DNA of 48,251 nucleotides from Methylobacter sp. (GCA_004299305.1 SCPZ01000115.1:1-48251); one strand, 5' to 3'. Counted from the stretch's first letter, positions 15,396 through 25,391 are shown. Notes: generated from the letters alone by a model not told the origin. Translations and numbers: made by a program.

Positions 15396-16340
15396 ATGAC
15401 AAGATTGACGGAAGAAGTGCCTTATGAAATGGCCGGTATGCGTTTGGATCAGGTGCTTGCGGAATTGTTTACGGATTATTCACGCAGCAAGTTGCAAACT
15501 TGGGTCAAAGCCGGGCGGGTGCAAGTCAACGGCTTGACTCTTAAGCCCAAAGACAAGCTGGACGGCGGTGAGCTGATAACGTTGGATGCCGAGCCGGAAG
15601 TCGTGGTGACATCGGAAGCCGAAGAAATCCCTTTGGATATTATTTTTGAAGATGAAAGCATCCTGATTGTGAATAAACCGGCAGGCTTGGTGGTGCATCC
15701 GGCGGTAGGAAACTGGCACGGTACGCTGTTAAATGCTTTGCTGAATCATGATCCAAATTTGGAGACTTTGCCCAGGGCGGGCATCGTGCATAGGATAGAT
15801 AAGGAAACCAGCGGGCTGCTGATGATTGCAAAGACTTTGCAGGCCCATAACAGCCTGACAGGGCAGTTACAGGATCGGGCTATTACCCGGGAATATCTGG
15901 CCATTACCCGAGGCAGGATGACCGCCGGCGGTACGGTCGATGAGCCTATCGGCAGGCACCCAACGGATCGTAAGCGCTACGCGGTCAGGGAAAACGGCAA
16001 GGTCGCGGTGACCCATTACCGGGTTGCCCAGCGTTTTACTCGTCATACGCTGGTTCAGGTTAAGCTGGAAACCGGTCGCACCCACCAGATCAGGGTACAT
16101 ATGGCGCATATCCGTTTTCCGCTGTTGGGTGACCAAGTCTATGGCGGGCGCTTTCAAATGCCGCCGGATTGCAGCGAGCGGCTGGAAAAAGAGTTGCGCA
16201 GCTTTAAGCGTCAGGCCTTGCACGCGGCAAAATTGGGTTTGCAGCATCCGGTTACCGATGAATATTGTGAGTGGGAACAAGCTATGCCTGAGGATATGGC
16301 TCGATTACTGGAAGCATTGGCGGAAAATGAGCGGGATTAA
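15396..16340 (+). CDS. rluD: 23S rRNA pseudouridine synthase RluD
   Basis: RluD makes the pseudouridines of 23S rRNA helix 69 (positions 1911, 1915 and 1917 in E. coli). The 314-aa protein has an N-terminal S4 RNA-binding domain (RLDQVLAELF...SRSKLQTWVKAGRVQVNG), then the catalytic domain with HRIDKETSGLL and catalytic D135, and a GRTHQIRVHM motif. The length fits RluD. Its last codons overlap the start of pgeF, the usual bamD/rluD/pgeF neighbourhood. Confidence 0.95.
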   Translation: MTRLTEEVPYEMAGMRLDQVLAELFTDYSRSKLQTWVKAGRVQVNGLTLKPKDKLDGGELITLDAEPEVVVTSEAEEIPLDIIFEDESILIVNKPAGLVVHPAVGNWHGTLLNALLNHDPNLETLPRAGIVHRIDKETSGLLMIAKTLQAHNSLTGQLQDRAITREYLAITRGRMTAGGTVDEPIGRHPTDRKRYAVRENGKVAVTHYRVAQRFTRHTLVQVKLETGRTHQIRVHMAHIRFPLLGDQVYGGRFQMPPDCSERLEKELRSFKRQALHAAKLGLQHPVTDEYCEWEQAMPEDMARLLEALAENERD

Positions 16341-17151
16341 ACATTGGCTGAGCCCGGACTGGCCTGCGCCAGCCAATGTTCACGCCGCGACTACCTTGCG
16401 TAGCGGCGGTGTCAGTTGCGGCGCTTACGCCAGTCTTAATCCGGCCATGCATGTGGGCGATGACGCCGACTTGGTCAAGCAAAACCGGCGGATTGTTAAA
16501 GAATGGCTGGGTTTGCCTGACGATCCGGTTTGGTTGGAGCAAATCCACAGTAATCGGGCGGTACAGGCGGTAAAAACCGGACCTTTGCAACAAGCCGATG
16601 CCGCTTATACGACGGAGGCCGGGGTGGTCTGTGCGGTGTTGACGGCGGATTGTTTGCCGCTGCTGGTGTGCTCGACTGACGGAAGCCGAGTGGCCGCCAT
16701 TCATGCCGGTTGGCGGGGGCTGCTGGCAGGGGTGATTGGCAATACGATAACTGCGATGAAAATCCCCCTCGATTCCCCTTTTTCAAAGGGGGAGGCCAGT
16801 GGTCGGCCTACCAATATCGAACCCAATTCCCCCCTTTGCAAAAGGGGGGCTAGGGGGGATTTTCTGGTTTGGCTGGGCCCTGCAATCGGCCCGGACTGTT
16901 TTGAAGTAGGCGCTGAAGTGCGGGATGCTTTTTTGCAGAAATCGGCAGCATTTATGACGGCTTTTAAAGCCCAAGGCAACGGTCAGTGGTTGGCGGACAT
17001 TTATCAGCTGGCCCGAATCGATCTGGCTATGCTGGGTATAGACAAGGTTTACGGCGGCGGTTTTTGCACCGTTACCGAACAGGAACGGTTTTATTCTTAC
17101 CGTCGGGATAAACAAACAGGGCGTATGGCTACGCTAATATGGAGAGCATAA
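16327..17151 (+). CDS. pgeF: Multicopper-like polyphenol oxidase/purine nucleosidase-type protein PgeF (YfiH), with in-frame repeat insert
   Basis: From ATG 16327, overlapping rluD by 14 bases, this is a 274-aa DUF152/YfiH protein. E. coli YfiH is linked to peptidoglycan editing; other members act on purine nucleosides. The metal-site residues are present: H in LEQIHSNRAV, C in LTADCLPLLV, H in AIHAGWRG. Between GVIGNTITAM and LVWLGPAIGP lie 35 codons (16759-16863) that form an inverted repeat and read like translated intergenic repeat (IPLDSPFSKGEASGRP...). The normal family loop here is about 28 residues shorter. The frame is kept, so the protein may still fold with an extra loop. An upstream open frame to 16024 lies inside rluD and is not used. 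Confidence 0.9.
   Translation: MSGIKHWLSPDWPAPANVHAATTLRSGGVSCGAYASLNPAMHVGDDADLVKQNRRIVKEWLGLPDDPVWLEQIHSNRAVQAVKTGPLQQADAAYTTEAGVVCAVLTADCLPLLVCSTDGSRVAAIHAGWRGLLAGVIGNTITAMKIPLDSPFSKGEASGRPTNIEPNSPLCKRGARGDFLVWLGPAIGPDCFEVGAEVRDAFLQKSAAFMTAFKAQGNGQWLADIYQLARIDLAMLGIDKVYGGGFCTVTEQERFYSYRRDKQTGRMATLIWRA
16759..16863. repeat. 105-bp inverted-repeat element inserted in frame in pgeF
   Basis: The ends are AAAATCCCCCTCG and the inverse of AAAATCCCCCCTAG. Internal arms CCCCTTTTTCAAAGGGGG and CCCCCCTTTGCAAAAGGGG make two sub-hairpins. Length is exactly 35 codons with no stop in the pgeF frame. The element type (AAATCCCC...GGGGATTT) resembles dispersed intergenic repeats known in several phyla. 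Confidence 0.85.
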
Positions 17152-17155
17152 CAGA

Positions 17156-17980
17156 GTGAGTTTATTGGTATTAATTATCATCTTTACGGCGATTGGCGGC
17201 GTGCTAAGCGTGATGGCAGCTGCTATTTTCCTGTTGTTGCCGGATCAGCGCAGGAATGCGGTGTTGCCGCATGGGATCAGTTTTGCGATAGGCGCGTTAT
17301 TGGCGGTTGCCTTCTGGGGCTTGATTCCCGAAGCGTTTGCAGAAATTAAGCCGGAGCAGTTTCAATCATTATCGGGGACAATTTTAGCGGGCATACTCGG
17401 CTTTTTTGTACTGGAAAAGTTGCTGATTTGGCGGCATTGTCATTTCGGCAGTTGTGAGGCGCACGGCGATGAGGCGGAACATGATCATGGACACAGCCAC
17501 AGCCACAGTCATGGCGCGGCTAAGTCGGCTGGCACGTTGATTATTTTGGGCGACAGCATCCACAATTTTGTCGATGGCGTTTTAATTGCTGCGGCGTTTT
17601 TGACCGATGCGCAATTGGGGATTGTTACCAGTCTGGCGGTGGCGGCGCATGAAATTCCCCAGGAAGTCGGTGATTTTGCGATTTTGTTGCACAGCGGTTA
17701 TTCCAAGAGCAAAGCGCTTTTTTACAATATACTCGCTAGTTTGACGACTGTTTTGGGCGGTGTGTTGGCGTATTTCGGCTTGGAAGATTTGCATGACAGT
17801 TTGCCCTATTTTCTGGCGCTGGCAGCTTCAAGTTTTATTTATATTGCGGTAGCCGATTTGATACCGTCATTGCACAAAAAGACCGATATGAAAACATCGT
17901 TGCAGCAGATCGCTTTGATTGCTATGGGGGTATTGTTGATTTGTTCGTTGCACGGCATCGCTCATAATATGGAGGTTTAG
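17156..17980 (+). CDS. ZIP-family metal transporter
   Basis: This 274-aa membrane protein starts at GTG 17156, with GGAGAG at 17141-17146 and only four bases after the pgeF stop. It has about eight membrane segments. A histidine-rich cytoplasmic loop (HGDEAEHDHGHSHSHSHG) separates segments 3 and 4. The ZIP metal-site signatures DSIHNFVDGV and AAHEIPQEVGDF follow. ZIP proteins import zinc or other divalent metals. The second and third sites use H, E and D as expected. The exact metal is not determined. Confidence 0.93.
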   Translation: MSLLVLIIIFTAIGGVLSVMAAAIFLLLPDQRRNAVLPHGISFAIGALLAVAFWGLIPEAFAEIKPEQFQSLSGTILAGILGFFVLEKLLIWRHCHFGSCEAHGDEAEHDHGHSHSHSHGAAKSAGTLIILGDSIHNFVDGVLIAAAFLTDAQLGIVTSLAVAAHEIPQEVGDFAILLHSGYSKSKALFYNILASLTTVLGGVLAYFGLEDLHDSLPYFLALAASSFIYIAVADLIPSLHKKTDMKTSLQQIALIAMGVLLICSLHGIAHNMEV

Positions 17981-18007
17981 GCGGCTCTATGCAGGTTCAG
18001 TGCGCCA

Positions 18008-18259
18008 TCACATCGGGTTGCTTTCTTCATACAAGGTTTCCGGCGCGATGTCGGCCCCATTGGGCCAGGATATTGACCAGCCATCAACAAAGAACCGCTG
18101 AAAATAGCCTATGTCTTTGAGGGGCTCAAACAGATCGCCTCTCAGCCATTTTGCGCAATCCGCGATTTTTTCTTCGCCATTGTCAAAAATAATTTTGATT
18201 TTGTAATCGAACAGGTATGTGGCCTGCACGACCACGGGCATATAATCCCTAGTATTCAC
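18008..18259 (-). CDS. Solo DUF2442 protein
   Basis: This 83-aa protein, starting at GTG 18259 or alternatively ATG 18241, has the DUF2442 pattern: VVQATYLFDYKIKIIFDNGE, FEPLKDIGYFQ, ISWPNGADIAPETLYE. No DUF4160 partner lies on either side, so it is an orphan member of the two-gene module seen in damaged form at 5328-5852. The 272 bases between it and the TSUP gene hold a fragment of the CTCTCC repeat and a lone type C end at 18321-18345. Confidence 0.82.
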   Translation of the reverse strand: MNTRDYMPVVVQATYLFDYKIKIIFDNGEEKIADCAKWLRGDLFEPLKDIGYFQRFFVDGWSISWPNGADIAPETLYEESNPM

Positions 18260-18320
18260 CTTTCTCTATATTCTCCTCATCATCATCAACCCTCTCCAAC
18301 AGGAGGGGCGCTAGTTGTCG

Positions 18321-18345
18321 AAGTTATTTCGTGCTCATTCCTAAG
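18321..18345. repeat. Lone type C terminal repeat
   Basis: The end motif (CTTAGGAATGAGCACG in reverse) matches 180-201, 311-332 and 38056-38071. No partner end is seen nearby; the preceding CCCTCTCCAACAGGAG is a fragment of the hairpin core of the element at 1-170. It is probably a truncated element. Confidence 0.6.
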
Positions 18346-18531
18346 CTCAACATCCAAAACAATCGACCATGGAAAACGGCTTGGATTAGACTATCCTTCC
18401 TGAGTATTGATATCAAGTAGGCGAGCAGGGAAGCCGGGACAAGATCGATTTATAAACAATTGTATTAAATTGTATGGAGGGCTATTGGGTATAATGGCGC
18501 GCTGTATATCACAATAATAAAGGGGAGAACA

Positions 18532-19254
18532 ATGCCGGTCGATATTTTACTTACTGTTGTTGCCACGTCCGTGGTTCAGTCTATTTTTGGTGTAGGGGTA
18601 TTGTTATTTGGTACGCCCCTGTTACTTCTACTCGGTTATGGCTTTGTCGACGCATTAGGGGTGTTATTGCCTGTTTCTATTGCTATAAGCGCTTTACAAG
18701 TGTTAAGGCACTATGAAGATGTTGATGCCGGGTTTTATAAAAATGTACTGATTTACAGTATTCCGTTGGTGGTGCTGTTTTTAGCGGTGGTTACCACGGT
18801 TAAAATCAATATAAGCTTGGTGATTGGACCGGTACTGATTTTTGTCGCGTTAAAAAACTTTTCAACAGTCATTGAAAGAACCTTACTGTACGTCGTCAAG
18901 TATGAAAGAATTTACTTGATGGCGATGGGCTTGGTTCATGGTGTCAGCAATTTAGGCGGCTCAATGTTAACGGTGATAATTTACAGCAAGCACTACCCGA
19001 AAAACAAAACGCGGGTGACGGCTGCGGCAAGCTATGCGACGGTGGCGGCGTGTCAGTTGGCAACGTTGTTGTCGCTCGGCAGTGAATTTTCGGTGTCATT
19101 TGCAGACAAGATAAGCTTCATTCAGGTTGCTGTGGTGATGTTCTTATTGACTGAGGAAATACTTTATAACGGGATCGATAATGAAAAATACAGCAAGATA
19201 TTTGCGGTGTTTTTGTTCGCATCAGGCATTCTATTAATAATGAAATCTTTATAA
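18532..19254 (+). CDS. TSUP (TauE/SafE) family permease
   Basis: This 240-aa membrane protein has about seven to eight segments. The duplicated TauE/SafE pattern is visible: an N-terminal VVQSIFGVGVLLFGTPLLLL and a second half with GLVHGVSNLGGSMLTVIIYS. Family members export or import sulfite, sulfoacetate or other organosulfur compounds; the substrate here is unknown. GGGGAGA sits eight bases before the start. It is followed 14 bases on by a DUF502 gene, so the two may be co-transcribed. Confidence 0.87.
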   Translation: MPVDILLTVVATSVVQSIFGVGVLLFGTPLLLLLGYGFVDALGVLLPVSIAISALQVLRHYEDVDAGFYKNVLIYSIPLVVLFLAVVTTVKINISLVIGPVLIFVALKNFSTVIERTLLYVVKYERIYLMAMGLVHGVSNLGGSMLTVIIYSKHYPKNKTRVTAAASYATVAACQLATLLSLGSEFSVSFADKISFIQVAVVMFLLTEEILYNGIDNEKYSKIFAVFLFASGILLIMKSL

Positions 19255-19268
19255 AACTGGAGAGAAAA

Positions 19269-19859
19269 ATGAAAGAGTTGATTAAAAAGCTGTTTAATTA
19301 TTTCCTGATCGGCATTCTTGCGGTTATCCCCATTGTCGTTATTTTGCAAATTATGATTTTTGTAAAAGACCGGGTTTCCGATTTGTTTCAATTGGTTTAC
19401 GGTTATTCGGATAATTATCTTTATACGATCCTGTTTTTTGCGCTCAGTTTTAGCATTCTGATCTATATCGGCCATAAATTAGTCCAAGAAGGCCGCTCCT
19501 GGGTTATTGCCGCGTTTGATCATGTTATCGACCGGATTCCATTGATGAATACGCTTTACCGGGTGCTTAAAAAGGTTATCAATATGTTTTCAACTCATGA
19601 CCGGACCATTGCGAAGGAAGTGGTTTATGTCGAGTATCCCAAAGATGACATGTGGATGACTGCTTACGTTACTAACCGGAGCGAAGATAAATATGTGTTG
19701 TTTATTCCTACATCGCCTAATCCGACCTCCGGCTTTACGGTGATTGTCGACAAATCGAAGGTCATTAAATCAGCCATGAATATCGAAGAGGCCAGCAGTT
19801 TTGTGATTAGTGTTGGCGTTGATTACGGTAAGGTTTCGGAAATGAGTAAATTGCCTTAA
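19269..19859 (+). CDS. DUF502 membrane protein
   Basis: This 196-aa protein has two membrane segments at about 8-32 and 48-70 and a conserved soluble part. Family signatures seen are GILAVIPIVV, a RIPLMNTLYRVLKKV block and the FIPTSPNPTSGF motif. DUF502 proteins occur widely in bacteria and plants (COV family), where they affect trafficking; the bacterial role is unknown. GGAGAG precedes the start. Confidence 0.88.
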   Translation: MKELIKKLFNYFLIGILAVIPIVVILQIMIFVKDRVSDLFQLVYGYSDNYLYTILFFALSFSILIYIGHKLVQEGRSWVIAAFDHVIDRIPLMNTLYRVLKKVINMFSTHDRTIAKEVVYVEYPKDDMWMTAYVTNRSEDKYVLFIPTSPNPTSGFTVIVDKSKVIKSAMNIEEASSFVISVGVDYGKVSEMSKLP

Positions 19860-19891
19860 AGCTGTTAGGTATTCTGTTCAATGATCGATCC

Positions 19892-19997
19892 AGCTAACTC
19901 GCAAAAAATACCTCCTGCCAAGGTTGTCACAGATTTACTGGTTATAAATTAAGTTTAATTTGTGAATCTGGGGGTGATTTATTTTTGCGAGTTAGCT
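19892..19997. repeat. Inverted-repeat element, TIR type B (copy 2)
   Basis: The ends are a perfect 16-bp inverted repeat AGCTAACTCGCAAAAA, inside which lies an A/T-rich hairpin (CAGATT/AATCTG). The same end family flanks 8853-9100, where the inner sequence is entirely different. Confidence 0.75.
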
Positions 19998-20131
19998 TAA
20001 ATCAACAGTATTGGCCCTAGCGTGCGCTTATGATTTTGTTGACTTTAATGAGCTAGTTTGTTATGAATGATCCCGCTTACCAGCAAAAATAATAATAAAT
20101 ATAAACAATTACATAAGAGGGGTGAGGCGGT

Positions 20132-20908
20132 ATGAAATCTGGCAATGGCACCAAAACGGGCAAGTTGGCTAAATTAACTCAGCTGGAAAAAGAGGTCGCT
20201 AGGCTTTCTGAGCAGCTGAAAGCCGATAAGCAAACGATTAGTTTGTTGAAAGAATCTTTAACTGAGCGCGATTTAAAGATTCATGAATTAGAATCAAAAC
20301 TGAATTACGCTCAACAATCGCTGTTGAAAAAAACGACATTTACAATTCATCAATGCAGGGATCAAATTAAAAGCGGAATTGACGAAAAAATAATCAATCC
20401 CGCTTTAGCGCAAATTCAACAGCAGATTGAGGTCATTCAGGGTATTGTCTACGAAGCTAAGATCCTAATAAACAAGAAAAAGATGCTGCTTCACGAAAAT
20501 ATTTATATAGCTTCAAATAGAGTTCATCAATACCCCTATCAAGCGCTAAGGTATTTTGAAAAATCACTTATTGAACCGGCCAGATTATGGGTTGGATTGG
20601 CCGAGAAAAGTGTAAAAAACGGTCGCGACTTGGTCGAGCAAAAAATCATATATCCAGGCAAAGTGTGGTTCGACAATATCATTGTCGTTGCGCTGGCGCT
20701 GCCAACGCAAAGTCAGCTTGCTTTTCAAGTGTGGTTGGCGGAACCGGTTGTGCGGAAAATAGAGGCATTACCTGTCATTGGCAAGGGACTTGCCGATAGT
20801 TTGATGAGGCAATTAAAATCAGGAACGAAGCAGGCATTGGCACATGTTGTCGATGCTGTAAAAAAATCACCCTTTTGGGATGGTAAACGCAAGATGGAGG
20901 CGGCTTGA
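20132..20908 (+). CDS. Coiled-coil protein of unknown function
   Basis: I do not recognise this 258-aa protein. Residues about 15-70 are a strong heptad coiled coil rich in L, E and K (LTQLEKEVARLSEQLKADKQ...). The middle (70-140) is helical with IINPALAQIQQQIEVIQGIV. The rest has spaced helical units with proline starts: YPYQALRYFEKSLIEPARLW, YPGKVWFDNIIVVALALPTQ, EPVVRKIEALPVIGKGLADS. It has no signal peptide; one weakly hydrophobic stretch (IIVVALALP) is too short for a clear membrane anchor. It is single and convergent with pgm. The proline-led helices recall the unknown protein at 46465-47148. Confidence 0.75.
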   Translation: MKSGNGTKTGKLAKLTQLEKEVARLSEQLKADKQTISLLKESLTERDLKIHELESKLNYAQQSLLKKTTFTIHQCRDQIKSGIDEKIINPALAQIQQQIEVIQGIVYEAKILINKKKMLLHENIYIASNRVHQYPYQALRYFEKSLIEPARLWVGLAEKSVKNGRDLVEQKIIYPGKVWFDNIIVVALALPTQSQLAFQVWLAEPVVRKIEALPVIGKGLADSLMRQLKSGTKQALAHVVDAVKKSPFWDGKRKMEAA

Positions 20909-21013
20909 GCCGGTAGTTGTATAGGCGTGGTTGTTCCTGTTATATAGCGGGAGTGCCGGTAGTATGAGGGATCAATCCCCTATTCAATGGTTTTCATGGG
21001 TAAACAACGTAGG

Positions 21014-21086
21014 CTTCCAATTTAAAGCGGGACGATTTGACAGATAACATCCCTTCAAGGGATGTTATCTGTCCCGGCTTAAGTGG
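21014..21086 (-). repeat. CAGATAACATCCC palindrome element (copy 2, reversed)
   Basis: The core palindrome is 21041-21071, with flanking arms as in copy 1 but in reverse order. It sits in the gap between the convergent 20132-20908 gene and pgm, 10 bases past the pgm stop, where it could form a hairpin in both transcripts. Confidence 0.85.
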
Positions 21087-21096
21087 CGTGTCAATG

Positions 21097-22740
<1,644 letters not shown>

Positions 22741-22805
22741 TTAATTCAACAATTAACTTGGTGGTCTAAAGCACACCAAAATTCTTATTCTAGTGTAGAT
22801 CATTT

Positions 22806-23348
22806 ATGTTACGAATCTATTTATTACTGTGTTGTAGTTTTTTTTCTTTTGCGGTTATCGCAGATGACGATGTTTGGCTCTTGGTTGATACTAAAGCGCT
22901 CACTATCGAGGTAAAAAAAGGTCAACAGACACTTGAAACCCTAAATGATATTGCCATTGGTCGAGGTGGCGCCGGCTTTAAAAGTCACCGGGGCGATAAT
23001 GTCACGCCTTTTGGCAGTTATAGGATAGGCTGGGTTGGCGAAAAAAGTTCGTTCAGAAAGTTTTTCGGTTTAACTTATCCGTCCACAGAGGATGCCCAAA
23101 AGGCCTTGGAGCAGGGGGTTATTAATCAGGTGGCCTACAATAGTATTGTGAATGCGCATCGGTCTAATCAAATACCGCCGCAAGATACGCCTTTAGGTGG
23201 GCGAATAGGCATTCACGGCTTGGGACGAGCGGATGAAAAAATCCATAAATCAATGAATTGGACGCACGGATGTATTGCATTAACTAACGGCCAAATTGAC
23301 CATTTAAGTCAATGGTTGGACAAGGGAATGGTGGTGAAAATAAAATAA
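22806..23348 (+). CDS. L,D-transpeptidase (YkuD domain), secreted
   Basis: This 180-aa protein has a signal peptide (LLLCCSFFSFAVIA, cleaved about residue 19) and a YkuD domain with the catalytic set IHGLG (H137) and THGCIALTN (H154, C156). Such enzymes make 3-3 peptidoglycan cross-links or attach outer-membrane lipoproteins to the peptidoglycan. The next gene encodes an Lpp-like lipoprotein ending in lysine, so anchoring of that lipoprotein is a plausible job. A T replaces the common S before HGC, which is tolerated in the family. Confidence 0.9.
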   Translation: MLRIYLLLCCSFFSFAVIADDDVWLLVDTKALTIEVKKGQQTLETLNDIAIGRGGAGFKSHRGDNVTPFGSYRIGWVGEKSSFRKFFGLTYPSTEDAQKALEQGVINQVAYNSIVNAHRSNQIPPQDTPLGGRIGIHGLGRADEKIHKSMNWTHGCIALTNGQIDHLSQWLDKGMVVKIK

Positions 23349-23431
23349 AACTGGAAAACAATTTAAAAACAGTGCAAAATTAAAGCTAGTAAGCGTTTTT
23401 TTGTAGTATTAACTTTAAGAAGGAAAATGAG

Positions 23432-23710
23432 ATGAAAACAGTAATGAAATTATCAATGGTTGCTCTGGTTGCTAGCTTGGCTGTTGGTTGTGCAAGCACT
23501 TCAGATATCGAAAACTTACAATCACAAGTTGACGGCTTGAAAACTTCTGTTGCACAAGCATCTGCTGATGCTGCTAGCGCTAGAAGCGCTGCTGATTCTG
23601 CTTCTTCACAAGCGGCTTCTGCTGAAGCAGCGGCTAACCGTGCAGCTCAGTATGCTCAAGATACAAACAGCAAACTGGACAGCATGTTCAAAAAATCAAT
23701 GATGAAATAA
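23432..23710 (+). CDS. Lpp-like alanine-zipper lipoprotein
   Basis: This 92-aa precursor has a lipoprotein signal with lipobox LAVGC (C20). The mature part is an uninterrupted alanine-rich helix (SADAASARSAADSASSQAAS...) that would form a trimer like Lpp/OprI, ending FKKSMMK. The C-terminal lysine matches the residue that E. coli Lpp uses for covalent attachment to peptidoglycan. AAGAAGG precedes the start and a strong terminator follows, suggesting a short, highly expressed mRNA. The L,D-transpeptidase gene is just upstream. Confidence 0.88.
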   Translation: MKTVMKLSMVALVASLAVGCASTSDIENLQSQVDGLKTSVAQASADAASARSAADSASSQAASAEAAANRAAQYAQDTNSKLDSMFKKSMMK

Positions 23711-23730
23711 ATCATCTCTGATTTGAAAAC

Positions 23731-23766
23731 AAAAAGCCCGGTGGGATTCCACCGGGCTTTTTTTTT
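23731..23766 (+). terminator. Strong rho-independent terminator after the Lpp-like gene
   Basis: The stem AAGCCCGGTGG/CCACCGGGCTT has a GATT loop and runs into nine T residues. An A run before the stem makes it partly bidirectional. Confidence 0.93.
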
Positions 23767-23850
23767 GAGTAGTTGATTCAGTTATGATGATTTGAATCCA
23801 AGCCATGTTTAGCCATGGTAGAATAAAATCTTTTTGAATTCATCATATTC

Positions 23851-24852
23851 ATGCGTTTAATTAGAGGATTGTCTCATTTAGAGCCGTTAAAAAACGGTTG
23901 TGTGCTGACTATTGGAAATTTTGACGGCTTGCATTTAGGGCATAAGGCCGTGATAAAAAAACTGGCTGAGCGGGGCGATGCATTAGCCTTGCCTGTTGTT
24001 GTCATGACCTTTGAACCGCAGCCATTGGAGTATTTCCTGGGGAAAAATGCTCCGTCACGGTTGATGCGCTTGCGGGAGAAGGTGATCCGGTTTTCTACAT
24101 TGCCTGTTGATGATTTATTAATAGTACGATTTAATCAATACTTTGCCGATTGCGACGCTGAGCGGTTTATTGAGGATGTTTTGGTAAAAAAACTGAATGT
24201 AAAGCATCTAGTCGTCGGGGATGATTTTCATTTTGGTAAGGCCAGACGCGGTAATTTCGCGCTGCTCAAGGACAAGGGTAATATCTTCGGTTTTGATGTC
24301 GAAGGTACCGGATCTTATCAAATCGCCGGGCTTCGGGTCAGCAGTACCCTGATTAGGGATGCGTTGGGCGATGGCGATTTGGCGTTGGCTGAAAAATTAC
24401 TCGGTTACCGTTATACTGTTTGCGGGCGTGTTGCGCATGGTGACAAGCGAGGAAGAACTATTGGCTATCCCACTGCGAATATACAGATGTTTAGAAAAAA
24501 TACCCCTGTTAACGGTGTATTTGCCGTCACCATGACCGGTATTGATGGGCGCGAATTTGACGGTGTTGCCAATGTAGGCACCAGGCCCACGGTTGATGGC
24601 GGCTCAAAGGTCATACTGGAAGCGCATTTATTCGATTTTGATAAGGAAATTTACGGGCGCTATGTGGAAGTGCATTTTAAACAAAAAATTAGGGATGAAA
24701 TACGTTTTCAGTCGCTGGATGAACTTAAAGCCCAGATTATAAAAGATGTAACCGAGGCCAAAGCCGCGCTTAGCTCTCGGCACGCTTGCGACAAACACAC
24801 CATCCCTGGTGATAAAGATTTTGCACGATGTAAAAAGGAGGCCGAACGATGA
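23851..24852 (+). CDS. ribF: Bifunctional riboflavin kinase/FAD synthetase
   Basis: RibF phosphorylates riboflavin to FMN and adenylates FMN to FAD. The N-terminal nucleotidyltransferase domain shows IGNFDGLHLGHKAV and VVGDDFHFGKARRG, with GLRVSSTLIRDAL; the C-terminal kinase domain shows GDKRGRTIGYPTANI and NVGTRPTVDG. At 333 aa it is about 20 residues longer than usual. The extra tail (after EAKAALSS) runs through the leader and ribosome binding site of a toxin-antitoxin pair that sits between ribF and ileS, so the insertion probably altered the C-terminus. Confidence 0.93.
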   Translation: MRLIRGLSHLEPLKNGCVLTIGNFDGLHLGHKAVIKKLAERGDALALPVVVMTFEPQPLEYFLGKNAPSRLMRLREKVIRFSTLPVDDLLIVRFNQYFADCDAERFIEDVLVKKLNVKHLVVGDDFHFGKARRGNFALLKDKGNIFGFDVEGTGSYQIAGLRVSSTLIRDALGDGDLALAEKLLGYRYTVCGRVAHGDKRGRTIGYPTANIQMFRKNTPVNGVFAVTMTGIDGREFDGVANVGTRPTVDGGSKVILEAHLFDFDKEIYGRYVEVHFKQKIRDEIRFQSLDELKAQIIKDVTEAKAALSSRHACDKHTIPGDKDFARCKKEAER

Positions 24853-25067
24853 ATCAGACAACACAAGTTAATGAGATATTAAACAGTATTGCCAAATTAT
24901 CTTTGGATGATCAGGGTTATATTGTCGATATTGTTAATCATCGTTTCCATGAAATGCAAAGAAACCGACTCATTGATAGGACTGAGGAAGCCGAATTGGC
25001 ACTCACGCAGAGTAAAGTTACAACGGGTAGCGTAAATGATTTTTTTGCGGCATTAGAAAATGATTGA
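24849..25067 (+). CDS. Putative antitoxin (small addiction-module component)
   Basis: This 72-aa acidic protein starts inside the ribF stop (ATGA) with a very good AAGGAGG at 24835-24841. It reads as helical, LNSIAKLSLDDQGYIVDIVN, with acidic C-terminus FFAALEND, and overlaps the RelE/YafQ-like gene by eight bases. Gene order, size and overlap are those of a type II antitoxin. The family was not identified precisely. Confidence 0.7.
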   Translation: MNQTTQVNEILNSIAKLSLDDQGYIVDIVNHRFHEMQRNRLIDRTEEAELALTQSKVTTGSVNDFFAALEND

Positions 25068-25324
25068 ATTGATTTGGGATGAGGCTTTTATTCGCGCAGT
25101 AAAAAAATGGCAAAAAAAGCACCCTGAGTTAATGCATCACTTTAAAGAGCGATTGCGCTTATTTTCTGAACAGCCTTTTCATCCTTCTTTAAAAACACAC
25201 AGTTTGAGCGGCGGCTTAAAGACATTCTCGGCGTTCAGTATTACTTATGAGTATCGACTGGTTTTCAAATTTATCGCCTTAAGCATTGTTGATCGCTATC
25301 GGCACCCATGATGATGTTTATTAA
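25060..25324 (+). pseudogene. RelE/YafQ-like toxin gene with 3' frameshift
   Basis: The frame from ATG 25060 gives a toxin-like start (IWDEAFIRAVKKWQKKHPEL, LFSEQPFHPSLKTHSLSGGL, FSITYEYRLVFKFI), then ends IVDRYRHP at TGA 25309-25311. In the next frame, from about 25281, the sequence reads LLIAIGTHDDVY with a stop at 25322-25324. That is the family C-terminus carrying the conserved His and Tyr. One base gained or lost near 25270-25285 explains it. The intact reading would give a normal-length mRNA interferase; as written the protein lacks its end and is likely inactive. Confidence 0.78.
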
Positions 25325-25391
25325 AAAGCAAAAGCTCAAAACGAAAAAGATCAGCGCGATAACAAAAAGTTTTCCTAAGAGTTAAAAAATT

